NCBI GenBank assembly: GCA_904373265.1
Contig: CAJFEE010000006.1
Location: forward strand, 45,537 to 109,536
Length of the DNA stretch: 64,000 bases
Source of the DNA: Candidatus Harrysmithiimonas galli
Lineage (GTDB): Bacteria > Bacillota > Bacilli > CAJFEE01
Reading direction: 5' to 3'
In this document: positions 1 to 9,019 of the stretch, piece by piece
How positions within the stretch are numbered: the stretch's first letter is position 1
Layout: every line of letters begins with the position of its first letter
The notes under the pieces: generated by a model
Told to the model about the DNA's origin: nothing
The model's input: the letters and a program-made list of their open reading frames with translations, nothing else
Database searches by the model: none
Program-made: the position numbers and the translations under genes

Positions 1-412
1 TTACTTTCGTAGTCATAAATTGGAAGACACTAGCCACCTAGATATGCAAAACTCCAGAAACAATCTATACTAAAGTCATGCTCACGATCCATTTTCATTG
101 ATTTTTCGGCAAACAGACAAAAAACCATAAAAAGAGTTCAGAAATAAGAGACATCCTAAACTCCTTTTCGAACACTCTGAAATATATACAAATATTATTT
201 TTCTATTTTCATTTATATCCCCATATATTTTACAAATTCCAACCAGATGCCAAGCTTCAGGAAAAAATCTTACTGCAACATTTAAACCAAAAAATCATTT
301 GACCTTTCAAACAATAATCTGTAAATAGGTATATACAGAAAAATCTGTATTTGATATTTTGTAGATCTTATTTATGATAACTTTTATTTGATACAACCAC
401 ATTCAAAATCCA
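1..412. other. AT-rich intergenic, no gene seen
   Basis: No open reading frame with a ribosome binding site and no recognisable RNA or repeat was found here. The stretch lies downstream of the minus-strand MFS transporter gene and may hold its 3' end signals, but no strong stem plus T-run stands out. Confidence 0.5.
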
Positions 413-1591
413 TCAAAACGGTTTGATTTCATTTTTTCTATTTCGAATCCAAAATGCCAGCCATACAATGAAAAATGCAAAAACAATACAGATGGTCATA
501 ATTTGGTACATCATATGAATATGACTTGCTGCTACAATCCCACTTCCAATCACTGGTCCAAGCATACGTCCACATGCTGATACACCGCTGGCAATACCTT
601 GATATTTTCCGATTTGTCCTTTCGGTGCAATGTCATTTGCAACTGCCGGAACAACTGGCCATGCAAACATTTCTGCAAATGTAAACAAAATCATAGCAAA
701 TAAAAAATCGGCAAATGATTCTGCACTCGGCATACATAAATAACCGAGCAAGAAAAACAAAATGCCCATTAACATTTGCCGACGATACGTCTGAAACCAA
801 TGTTTAATCACATAGGAAAGTACCGGCTGGCCAATGACAATTAGGATTCCATTGACACTCCAAAGCAAACTGAATTCTGTAAGCGAAATTCCAATTTCAG
901 TTGCATACGGCGGAATTGTTGCCTGCCATTGTGTAAACGCAAGCCAGCAAATCGTAAAACCAAGATTCAACAGCCAAAAAAATGTCAATTCTCTGCTTGA
1001 TGGTCTGCTTACCAAAACCGTTTCACTCATTTTTTTAGAGGACATGTTGCGGTAGCTTTTAAACTGTACCAAATAAATCAAAAAGAACAATAAGAAAAAC
1101 AAAATATTTCCTGCATAAACCCATCGAAAAGAAAAATCTGCCAAAACGCCACTGAGCCCACTACCAAATGCAATGCCTAGATTATTGGCAACATAAATAC
1201 CATTAAATAGTTTTCTGCCACCTTCTGGCCATAAAATCACACCAAGGGCTGAAACCACAGGAAAAAGCAGTCCGCTGCCAAACCCAATGATACATAAAAA
1301 AATTGGATAAAACGGCCACCCATTTTCCACAAGCAAAGCCGCCAATGCCATAATACCAATTCCAACCCCAAAAACCGAAGTTCTCATACCTCCAAACCGA
1401 TCAAAAAAACGACCACCTAAAAGATTCCCTAGCAAATTACAACCTTGGTAAGCCATCAATACATAACCCGTCGTTAACATACTTTTTTCCAAAACTGTCG
1501 TCATAAAAATTGCGTTTAACGGCCAAAGTAAAGATGACCCCACCATAAACAACATGGTACTAAAAAACAACCATTTGATCTTTTTTGGCAT
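413..1591 (-). CDS. MFS transporter (12 TM)
   Basis: A 392-residue polytopic membrane protein of the major facilitator superfamily, probably a drug/proton antiporter or small-molecule exporter in the cytoplasmic membrane. Hydrophobic segments run from residue 8 to the C-terminus in the usual 12-helix pattern. Between helices 2 and 3 (about residues 60-70) is the MFS motif A in the form GGRFFDRFGGMRT. The ATG start follows a GAGGGG ribosome binding site seven bases upstream. The gene stands alone on the minus strand. The substrate cannot be read from the sequence. A YttB-like efflux protein is possible from the Bacillus-type neighbourhood, but that is inference. Confidence 0.85.
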   Translation of the reverse strand: MPKKIKWLFFSTMLFMVGSSLLWPLNAIFMTTVLEKSMLTTGYVLMAYQGCNLLGNLLGGRFFDRFGGMRTSVFGVGIGIMALAALLVENGWPFYPIFLCIIGFGSGLLFPVVSALGVILWPEGGRKLFNGIYVANNLGIAFGSGLSGVLADFSFRWVYAGNILFFLLFFLIYLVQFKSYRNMSSKKMSETVLVSRPSSRELTFFWLLNLGFTICWLAFTQWQATIPPYATEIGISLTEFSLLWSVNGILIVIGQPVLSYVIKHWFQTYRRQMLMGILFFLLGYLCMPSAESFADFLFAMILFTFAEMFAWPVVPAVANDIAPKGQIGKYQGIASGVSACGRMLGPVIGSGIVAASHIHMMYQIMTICIVFAFFIVWLAFWIRNRKNEIKPF

Positions 1592-1859
1592 ATTAATCCC
1601 CTCTTTTAAAGCAAATTTTATACCGACACTTCTTGTATTCTATTCGTGATTCAGTCTCCCATAATACCAATAGGATAGCTGAATTTTTCAAAGCATAAAA
1701 TAACGATAACTGAATCCATATACATCATACAAGTTGCATCTTGTTCACATGTAGCTTACAATCATTTTCAGAATGATTTCATAAACTACATTTTAACACC
1801 ACAGAACAGATTTATCTTGTTTTTTGTTATGAAAGAAAATAAAGAAAGAGGTCTATTAT

Positions 1860-2864
1860 ATGACTTTTGATACTTTACCTTTTCCCTATACATTCGATCA
1901 AAAAAGATACCATACTTGGAATTATGCCTTGCGCAAACAGTTCGGAGAAAAAATTATGAAAATCTCACTGGATGGTGGCTTTACTTGTCCAAATCGGGAC
2001 GGATATGTTGCAAGTGGTGGCTGTACATTTTGCTCAGCACATGGCTCTGGTGATTATGCAGGCAATCGAGCAAAACCACTGCGTGCTCAATTTACTGATA
2101 TTCAAAATATGATGCATGCCAAATGGAAAAATGGAAAGTATATTGCCTACTTCCAAGCCTATACCAACACATATGCACCACTTGCCATACTGAAAGAAAA
2201 ATATGAAGAAGTCCTAAGCTTTGATAACGTTGTCGGATTATCCATCGGAACACGCCCAGACTGTTTGAGCAATGAAATTATAGACTATTTAGCCGAATTA
2301 AATACCCGAACCTACTTATGGGTGGAGATGGGACTGCAAACCATTCATGAACAGACCGCCCGAAATTTCAACCGCGCTTATGACTACGCTGTATATGTCG
2401 ATGCTGTTTCCCGACTGCGTGCCAAAAATATTCGTGTTTGTTGTCATATCATCAACGGTCTTCCAAAAGAAACAAGAGAAATGATGCTCGAAACCGTAAA
2501 AACAATCAATCAACTGGATATTCAAGGTATAAAAATCCATTTGTTACACTTATTAAAACATACCCCAATGGTAAAACAATGGGAAAATGGAGAGCTGAGA
2601 TTTTTGGAAAAAGAGGAGTATATTTCTCTTGTTTGCGACCAATTGGAGTGGATTCGACCGGAAATCATTATTCACCGACTAACTGGAGATGCCCCACGCG
2701 ACTTGTTGATTGGCCCAATGTGGAGTCTGAAAAAATGGGAAGTTCTAAATGCCATTGATGCCGAACTGAACCGCCGAGACACCTATCAAGGCAACAAATG
2801 GCTTGCAACTCAAAGGGAATTTTCAAATCAAAAAGCTGGGAGCCAAAAGCAAATATTAAACTAA
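1860..2864 (+). CDS. ytqA: TIGR01212-family radical SAM protein (YtqA-like)
   Basis: A 334-residue radical SAM protein of the YtqA/YhcC family (TIGR01212). The N-terminal cluster-binding region has Cys43 in FTCPNRDG and Cys55/Cys58 in GGCTFCS, the spacing typical of this family, so a [4Fe-4S] cluster and AdoMet cleavage are expected. Its substrate is not settled. In Bacillus it lies directly beside the tRNA methyltransferase gene ytqB/mnmM, and the same order is seen here (mnmM starts about 150 bases downstream on the same strand). The ATG follows an AAGAGG ribosome binding site. Length matches family members. Confidence 0.88.
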   Translation: MTFDTLPFPYTFDQKRYHTWNYALRKQFGEKIMKISLDGGFTCPNRDGYVASGGCTFCSAHGSGDYAGNRAKPLRAQFTDIQNMMHAKWKNGKYIAYFQAYTNTYAPLAILKEKYEEVLSFDNVVGLSIGTRPDCLSNEIIDYLAELNTRTYLWVEMGLQTIHEQTARNFNRAYDYAVYVDAVSRLRAKNIRVCCHIINGLPKETREMMLETVKTINQLDIQGIKIHLLHLLKHTPMVKQWENGELRFLEKEEYISLVCDQLEWIRPEIIIHRLTGDAPRDLLIGPMWSLKKWEVLNAIDAELNRRDTYQGNKWLATQREFSNQKAGSQKQILN

Positions 2865-3013
2865 AGAAAGTAAAGATTAGACCCATCGATTCTTTTTGAA
2901 TAACCATTTCGATCTTTTGTTCGCATTTCCAAAGTATAATAAAACCAATATTTGAAATTTTATCTAAATGAATAAAACCCATTTATGATATAAAAAAGGG
3001 AGAGCCTAAACTA

Positions 3014-3586
3014 ATGAAATTAGAACGAATTTTACCTTTTTCCAAAAGTCTGCTAAAACAGTTTGTTTCTGACGGAAGTATTGCAGTTGATGCAACCTGT
3101 GGAAACGGGCATGATACACTCTTTTTGGCACAGCTTGTCGGAGAAAATGGAAAAGTATACGGCTTTGACATTCAACAGGAAGCTTTAAAGCAAACCGCCA
3201 TACACTTACGCCAGGCAAAGATGCAACAACGCGTAACACTTTTTCATGCTTGCCATACCGAGATGCAACGACTCATTCCAAAAACGCTGCATCAACAAAT
3301 TTCTTCCGTTGTCTTTAATCTTGGTTATTTACCAGGTGGGAATCATCAGATTACAACATGTGCTGATTCTACAATTTCTGCTGTGCAACAAGCCTTGAAT
3401 TTAATTCAAATAGGTGGATTGGTCTTACTCATTGTATATCCTGGTCATGAGGCTGGAAAAGTCGAAAGCCATGCTGTTTTTTCATGGGTCAAACAACTTC
3501 CAGGTGATTTATACGACGTGCTACATTATGCGTTTCTCAACAAAAAAAAGGCACCACCCTATATTTTAGCTATTGAGAAAAAATAA
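3014..3586 (+). CDS. mnmM: tRNA mnm5(s2)U34 methyltransferase MnmM (YtqB)
   Basis: A 190-residue class I SAM-dependent methyltransferase of the rRNA_methylase/YtqB family (PF06962). YtqB was renamed MnmM because it methylates nm5(s2)U34 of tRNA in Gram-positive bacteria, the last step of wobble-uridine modification. Motif I is VDATCGNGHDTLF at about residues 24-36, and the family motif NLGYLPGGNH lies near residue 98. A good AAGGGAGAG ribosome binding site precedes the ATG. It follows ytqA on the same strand, as in B. subtilis. Length fits the family (about 190 residues). Confidence 0.9.
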   Translation: MKLERILPFSKSLLKQFVSDGSIAVDATCGNGHDTLFLAQLVGENGKVYGFDIQQEALKQTAIHLRQAKMQQRVTLFHACHTEMQRLIPKTLHQQISSVVFNLGYLPGGNHQITTCADSTISAVQQALNLIQIGGLVLLIVYPGHEAGKVESHAVFSWVKQLPGDLYDVLHYAFLNKKKAPPYILAIEKK

Positions 3587-3611
3587 AAAAACGCTCAAAC
3601 AAAAAATATAA

Positions 3612-3802
3612 AAAAGAAAGACTCGGACAAAAATGTTTTTTACTGAAAAAGGATTGAGCCAAACCATTTTTCTAAATCCTCTGTATCAGCAAGAAGTTTA
3701 CAAAAAATCCAAAGCAAACTCAATGTTCCATAGCAGACCGGCTCTCTTTCAAGAAAAGCAAGCCAAATCCAAAAAGTCATTTTTGCTCCCACTCTCTTTC
3801 TG
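3612..3802. repeat. Dispersed intergenic inverted-repeat element, copy A
   Basis: A roughly 190-base intergenic element between convergent mnmM and the M56 gene. The left end reads GAAAGACTCGGACAAAAATG. The reverse complement of the right end reads GAAAGAGAGTGGGAGCAAAA and continues ATG, so the ends form a terminal inverted repeat. A related block (GGACAAAAAT, TTTTTTACT, GATTG-GCCAA, TCTAAA) recurs at 58301 in the same order, and similar GGGACAAAA ends recur at 8350 and 29041. No coding sequence lies inside. It may be a MITE-like element or a mobile terminator hairpin. Confidence 0.55.
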
Positions 3803-3932
3803 ATATTTTTAAGGTTTACTGCAACTTTCTTAACAAAAATTTTTATTTCCAATTTTCAACCAGATTTTGACTCGTTTCTGTTTTTGAATCATCTCTTCTA
3901 TATTTTTCACAATCGGAACCCAGCCATCATGC

Positions 3933-6407
3933 TTATGAACCATCATATAAAGTATAGTAAAGACCAGATTGACTGGAAAGCTGAAGCTTAAAAAACTGTT
4001 CAAAACTTTCAAGACTCTCATCACTTAAAATTGCCACTTGTCGTTTTTCATCTGCACTTTCCAACACACTCAAATGTTCATATGAAAATATCTTACTGTC
4101 ATCACCACCGAATGGATCTCGCGAAGTATCCAGAATAACCCAAAACCGTTTCCCATCATAGGAAATATTTGCAAGAATCGGATCACCCTCTGTAGTATAT
4201 TGAACACAAATCATTTGTGTTGAAATACCTTTTTGCACTTTTGCAATAAAGCCCAATACAACCGACTCATTCAAATTGCCTTGTGCTGTTTTTACATACA
4301 TCCCATCTTTGGCAGCCTGCGTTGATGTATAGTTTTGCGGATATTCTTGCAGCTTATTAAGAATTTCTTGAGTGGACAGTGGGATATGTAAAGATTGATT
4401 GCTAGACACAAATCGCTTATATTCTTCATTCCAAAGTACCCATATTTCCATTCCTGTACCATAAATATTGGCTTCCAACAAGTCCACTCGATTGGCTGTG
4501 ACATCTTGAGTCGGAACTTCGGTAGGCTGTACTATATATTGAACTTTACCGCTATGCTCTAAACTTTTTATATCTACATCGATGTCCGATTTCGATTGAG
4601 TATACAGTCTATTTTGAAAATAAATCATTGGCTCTTGAACAACAGATGTTGACTCCAATATAGATTTTGACACAATATCCTGTAACAAAACCGAGAGTTT
4701 CTCTGGATTTTTTGCAAAATGAAGAAGCGGTTCACCTTTTGCTTGTTCTCCCATTTCTCGGGTTACCTCGAATGTCTCTATTCTTTGACCGTCCGTCAGA
4801 TCAAATACAATTCCCTCAACATTTTCAATCAATGCCAGCAAAACATATGCATTATAATAAAAAACCTCTCTTTTTTCTTTATTTTTATATTTTCCTAAAT
4901 TTTCTTGATCGGTTTGAAAGGACAAACGAATTTGATATGGTTTTGTTTTCGTCTGTAAAGATATTCCGTCTACCTGAGTTACTGTTGTGGGAAACCGTAA
5001 TAAACGTACAATCCCAGCAACTTTGGAAGCATCACCAACATACTTTGTTTGATAAGAAAGCAACTGAGCTGCCCAATCATTTGTATCTGTCTTAGTTTGT
5101 AGTTGCTCAGAAAAAAACTGTATCACCTGCTCTGGATACATAACACGATAGCTCAAACTCGACTTCAAATCATTGTCCATCCAAACCACTGATCCATCCG
5201 CTGAAAAATAAAAAGTAACATACTCTTTATCTGCCCGATAAAAAGTCAGTTGCTTTCGTTTCTCTCGATCCATTGAACGATTCTGTGAAAGCGGTGTTTT
5301 CTCTACCTTTAACTGTTTGATAAATTCTTGAAGTGCTGTAATTTGTACCATTTCATTATCTCTCATTTGAAAAATAAGTTCATCCGATTCAGACATCACA
5401 AATGCTGATACATGATATAAAGACAGTTGCTTAGCACTAATTATTCCGTCCATCTCTAACAACGACTTTCCTTTTTCTTTCGTTGGATTGGCCAGCAAGC
5501 CGAAAATCAATGCACCAACAACCACAAGACCAATGCATACAACCCACAAAGTTGGCTTTTTATAAGATAGTATATTTAAAATCCTTCCCTTTACCCCACC
5601 TTCTCCGAATGCAAGCGGGCCATCATTTAGAATTTTTCTTTTGGTCGCCAATGACAGGAGTGAATTCGAATAGCTTTTCTTAATATCATCCCCCATCTCC
5701 CTTAGTACCGATTCATCACAAGACATTTCCATATCTCGTGTCATACAAATAAAAGCCAACCACACAAGCGGATTCATCCAATGAAGGCAAACGAGCAAAA
5801 ACGCCAAAAGTTTAATCCAATGATCTTTGCGACGAATATGTATTTTCTCATGTAAAATAATGTAACTTTGTTCATCCCAAGCCAAATGTGCCGGCAAATA
5901 GATTTTCGGACGGAAAAGCCCAAATACAAATGCTGTTTCAAGTCCTTTCACCTTATAAATATTTTCCTGATACAGACGAGCTCCTTGTAATTTTCTTCGA
6001 AGGAAAAATGCAGATACAGTGCTATATACAATAAGCATCAGCAAACCGACAATCCAAATCCATGTCAATACAAACACAACCACCTGCATCGGATTTACAC
6101 TTGCTGTCAAATCCGGTGCAGGAATCAGCGATTGAAACGATTGATCAACAGGCAAAAAACCTGTCACAACTTCTGATGTTGGCAAAATGGAACCATTTGG
6201 TGAAATGGGAGCCGTCCGAAACGGCAAAAGACTCCAAACACTCTCAAACGAAAATGGAAATATAAGACGAATGCCCACAACTGCCCATAACAAATAGGAA
6301 AAAATTTTCGGTGTATGTCGCAGGAAAAAACGTGCCAAAAGAACGAATAAAATCACATAAGATGCAGTAATGCTCATATTAACCATCTGCAAAAAAAGAG
6401 CCTCCAT
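3933..6407 (-). CDS. M56 (BlaR1/MecR1-type) membrane metallopeptidase with C-terminal DUF4362
   Basis: An 824-residue membrane protein. The N-terminal 300 residues form the M56 peptidase region: TM helices near residues 13-29, 37-52 and 108-135, the zinc motif HEKIH at 186-190, further helices after it, and a last TM helix near 287-306. BlaR1-type proteins sense a signal outside the cell and trigger cleavage or release of a BlaI-type repressor. The extracellular part is unusually long and has no penicillin-binding serine domain. Its C-terminus (about 700-790, with YTTEGDPI, YDGK, DTSRDPFGG) resembles DUF4362. The ATG overlaps the stop of the repressor gene (TAATG), implying translational coupling. 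The signal is unknown; beta-lactam sensing is not supported. Confidence 0.85.
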   Translation of the reverse strand: MEALFLQMVNMSITASYVILFVLLARFFLRHTPKIFSYLLWAVVGIRLIFPFSFESVWSLLPFRTAPISPNGSILPTSEVVTGFLPVDQSFQSLIPAPDLTASVNPMQVVVFVLTWIWIVGLLMLIVYSTVSAFFLRRKLQGARLYQENIYKVKGLETAFVFGLFRPKIYLPAHLAWDEQSYIILHEKIHIRRKDHWIKLLAFLLVCLHWMNPLVWLAFICMTRDMEMSCDESVLREMGDDIKKSYSNSLLSLATKRKILNDGPLAFGEGGVKGRILNILSYKKPTLWVVCIGLVVVGALIFGLLANPTKEKGKSLLEMDGIISAKQLSLYHVSAFVMSESDELIFQMRDNEMVQITALQEFIKQLKVEKTPLSQNRSMDREKRKQLTFYRADKEYVTFYFSADGSVVWMDNDLKSSLSYRVMYPEQVIQFFSEQLQTKTDTNDWAAQLLSYQTKYVGDASKVAGIVRLLRFPTTVTQVDGISLQTKTKPYQIRLSFQTDQENLGKYKNKEKREVFYYNAYVLLALIENVEGIVFDLTDGQRIETFEVTREMGEQAKGEPLLHFAKNPEKLSVLLQDIVSKSILESTSVVQEPMIYFQNRLYTQSKSDIDVDIKSLEHSGKVQYIVQPTEVPTQDVTANRVDLLEANIYGTGMEIWVLWNEEYKRFVSSNQSLHIPLSTQEILNKLQEYPQNYTSTQAAKDGMYVKTAQGNLNESVVLGFIAKVQKGISTQMICVQYTTEGDPILANISYDGKRFWVILDTSRDPFGGDDSKIFSYEHLSVLESADEKRQVAILSDESLESFEQFFKLQLSSQSGLYYTLYDGS

Positions 6408-6766
6408 TATTTTTCCTCCTCATACGCATCAATCAGACGCTTCATTTCCTCTACCTGCTTTTGATTCAATTTTTTTCCGCCCATAAAAGTGGCCAAAAAC
6501 TGGGGTAATGAGCCACCAAATGTTTCTTCAACAAATTGTTCGCTTTTCTTTTGCTGAAACTGTGTTTTGGAAAGAACCGCTGTTACAGTCGATGCTTCAT
6601 TTTTAAAAATCCCTTTGGCACATAAACGTTTTAACATTGTATAAGTTGTAGACTTTTTCCATCCAAAATGCTTCTCACATAATTTAACAAGCTCTCCCGA
6701 ACCCATTGGTTCATTGTCCCAAATCAAGTCAGCAAACTTGCTCTCAGTTTCCGTTAACTTATACAT
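6407..6766 (-). CDS. BlaI/MecI/CopY-family repressor
   Basis: A 119-residue winged-helix repressor of the BlaI family. The N-terminal half is the DNA-binding domain (about residues 5-70, including KKSTTYTMLKRLCAKGI) and the C-terminal half the dimerisation helices. It is the first gene of a two-gene operon with the M56 peptidase, the standard repressor/antirepressor pair. Two dyad operators lie 34-83 bases upstream of the start, so autoregulation is expected. A GGGAAGGG-type ribosome binding site precedes the ATG. No beta-lactamase or transporter gene follows, so the wider regulon must lie elsewhere. Confidence 0.9.
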   Translation of the reverse strand: MYKLTETESKFADLIWDNEPMGSGELVKLCEKHFGWKKSTTYTMLKRLCAKGIFKNEASTVTAVLSKTQFQQKKSEQFVEETFGGSLPQFLATFMGGKKLNQKQVEEMKRLIDAYEEEK

Positions 6767-6799
6767 CCCTTCCCCCCTTATTCAATAAAATCCTTTTAA

Positions 6800-6849
6800 G
6801 TCTATAATTTATAGACCTATAAACCATCTTAAGTCTATAAAATGTAGAC
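6800..6849. promoter_or_regulatory. Tandem dyad operators for the BlaI-type repressor
   Basis: Two 17-base dyads lie upstream of the repressor gene: a perfect palindrome GTCTATAATTTATAGAC (6800-6816) and GTCTATAAAATGTAGAC (6833-6849). Their centres are 33 bp apart, about three helical turns, so dimers would bind on one face of the DNA. The GTCTAYA half-site resembles the TACA/TGTA core of BlaI-family operators. Binding is inferred from position and symmetry. Confidence 0.75.
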
Positions 6850-6943
6850 CCATATGTCAATAAAAAAGAAGCCTACACAATTAAACTTGTGCCAATGCTT
6901 CATACCTGCCAAATTGATATGATTTCCTTTCTTAAAATAATTT

Positions 6944-8038
6944 TTATCCTGGTAGATGGGACTGCAGCCAATGATAGATTTTTGCATTTTGATAAAAAAA
7001 TTGGCTTTCTCTCCTACCAATTTCTAGTATTTTTTTAAGTAGTTCATCGGAAAAATTTATAGATCTAACTTTTGGATCTGCCAAATACAGACCCAGCATG
7101 GCATGCATCAACATCACGTGAAAAGCTCCGTCTGAAACTTGCTCTGCCAACTGGGAAGCTTTCCAATACAGATGATACAATGCGTCATAAAACGCCCCAT
7201 CGTTTGCAAAAAAACGACAAAAGTTCAAATCACCGCCTGCTAGATCTTCCTGCTGATCAATAAAATAATCCAATAAAATATGAAATCCCTGTACATAAGG
7301 AAAATATAATTCATACAATGCCGATACTGCTTTTTCTGACAATTTATCCTCCATCATATAAGCAACAAGCATAAAAATCCCCAAAGTTGACCCGGTTGCC
7401 GCAGCAAAAACATTTTGTGGTAGGGCAAAATCATTTTCCTTATCCACCCATTGCCATAACTTTTTCGCACGAATATTCAATTGCAAATGTTTATACACTT
7501 GTAAATCTGTATACAACCTGCATAGTTGAAAAAGATGGGACTGAATCTTTGCATACCCTTTACATTCCACAAGGCTTTCCTGACAAACTGCAACAAGCAT
7601 ACACAAATATCCACCATCATTTTGATATTTACCATACAAATAGTAGTTTCGCTGCTGTCCGTTTGGCGTTAAAGCATCAACCATCGCCAAATGTAACTGC
7701 CGAAAGTGCCGCTCTGAAATGTCATCGCCTCGATCACATAAATTATCCAAATAATCACTGATGGTTTGAAAAGCAACAGCAAAACGCAAAAATTCCAGAC
7801 GTTTTTTACGGCAAAGCACCGCAAACACCGCGGCTCCTTCACAATGAAAAAATTTGCTAATGATACTAGAAAGTGCTTGATGCTTTAAGTCTGAACTCGG
7901 AATTTTTTGCGCATTTTTTTTCCAATGCTTAAGCTGCCGACGTACCAGTGGGAAATTTTTGCGATACATTTCCAACATAAAAGCAAAACGGGAAATCTTC
8001 TTTTGTTCTGACATCAAAATAAAAAAATGATCAATCAT
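6944..8038 (-). CDS. ytpB: Tetraprenyl-beta-curcumene synthase (DUF2600, YtpB-like)
   Basis: A 364-residue all-helical protein of the DUF2600 family, whose characterised member YtpB of B. subtilis cyclises tetraprenyl diphosphate to tetraprenyl-beta-curcumene in sesquarterpene (C35) synthesis. Family blocks are clear: YRKNFPLVRRQLKHWKK near residue 24, FHCEGAAVF near 66, and the acidic DYLDNLCDRGDD near 95 that would bind the Mg-diphosphate. Length fits the family. The start at 8038 has a weak AGGTAGGA site; an internal ATG (MSEQKK) is an alternative. The heptaprenyl chain is shared with menaquinone synthesis. The gene stands alone; no squalene-hopene cyclase is in the window. Confidence 0.88.
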   Translation of the reverse strand: MIDHFFILMSEQKKISRFAFMLEMYRKNFPLVRRQLKHWKKNAQKIPSSDLKHQALSSIISKFFHCEGAAVFAVLCRKKRLEFLRFAVAFQTISDYLDNLCDRGDDISERHFRQLHLAMVDALTPNGQQRNYYLYGKYQNDGGYLCMLVAVCQESLVECKGYAKIQSHLFQLCRLYTDLQVYKHLQLNIRAKKLWQWVDKENDFALPQNVFAAATGSTLGIFMLVAYMMEDKLSEKAVSALYELYFPYVQGFHILLDYFIDQQEDLAGGDLNFCRFFANDGAFYDALYHLYWKASQLAEQVSDGAFHVMLMHAMLGLYLADPKVRSINFSDELLKKILEIGRRESQFFYQNAKIYHWLQSHLPG

Positions 8039-8895
8039 GGATAATTGTCCTACCTTTTTCTCAAGTAAAATGTACCTATAGTATAGCTTAAAACAGAAGA
8101 AATATTTATTTTAAGTATCTCTCAAAAATACGCTAATTACTTATAAAAAATAATTTATATTTTATAATTTAAATGAATTTCATAAATTACATTGTATTCT
8201 CCCTAATAGAAACAAATACAATCAGCTTTTTGCCAGCAATCTCACCAATCTAGGAAGCTATAACTTCTCTATACAAATATTGGTAAATTTTTTCGCATAA
8301 TATTTTTTTGTAAAAGCAATTCCATTCTGATCACCATGAAAAAACAATACAAAAAAGTTGGGACAAAACCTTCCTCTAAAATGAAAAAGCCAGTGAAATT
8401 TTGAGAGAAAGGGCTTGTCCCAACCTTTTTTAATAAGCTGCAAAGCAATTGTTAAAAAGTTTAAACATCCAATCCTAACCACTCTTTTCTTTTAGAAAAT
8501 ACCTCAGCATTTTACAAAATATATCTTTTGAATTTTTATTCTTTTTATACTTCATATTTTCCACTCAGAATATTGCCAGTTCTAAATCCCAGTAACGTCC
8601 TGCTATTTTTAATTTATAAACTTCTTTACCATATGATTTTTTTTTCAAAAAAGGCTCTGATTTTGTGCTACATTTTCTTATTTTCCATTCAGTATTTTTA
8701 TACCCATGAATTCAAGAGTCATTGTATATAAATTACATCAATATGCTTGAACTGATAAAAAATGATATAATGAAATTTTTTATTCACAATGCCATACGGA
8801 TGATAAAAATAAGTATAGATGTAGAAAAACAAAGAATATTTCTATTAAAAATAAGTATTTTATTTTCAACGAAAGAATAACTGAACAAAATCAAT
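8039..8895. repeat. Gene-free stretch with dispersed element copy B (8350-8436)
   Basis: No credible gene. At 8350-8436 is a short (about 85 nt) hairpin-forming version of the dispersed element: GTTGGGACAA on the left and its exact complement TTGTCCCAAC on the right, flanked by A and T runs so that it also looks like a bidirectional rho-independent terminator. The rest is very AT-rich with no recognisable feature. Confidence 0.5.
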
Positions 8896-8939
8896 AAAAA
8901 GGCAAGTCATTTCATTTAAAATGCATGACTTGCCTTTTT
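8896..8939 (-). terminator. Rho-independent terminator of metK
   Basis: A stem with arms AAAAAGGCAAGTCAT and ATGACTTGCCTTTTT lies about 80 bases past the metK stop. Both strands have T-runs, but only metK reads into it. Confidence 0.85.
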
Positions 8940-9019
8940 CCATTCATTTGATTCCTGATTTTTTCAATGAAAAAAATTAATAAGAAAAAAATTTTTCTGC
9001 CTGTTTAGCTGTTACACAT

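Noticed and set aside
3933..6766. Beta-lactam resistance locus
   Set aside because: The BlaI/M56 pair lacks a penicillin-binding sensor domain, and no beta-lactamase or PBP gene is adjacent.
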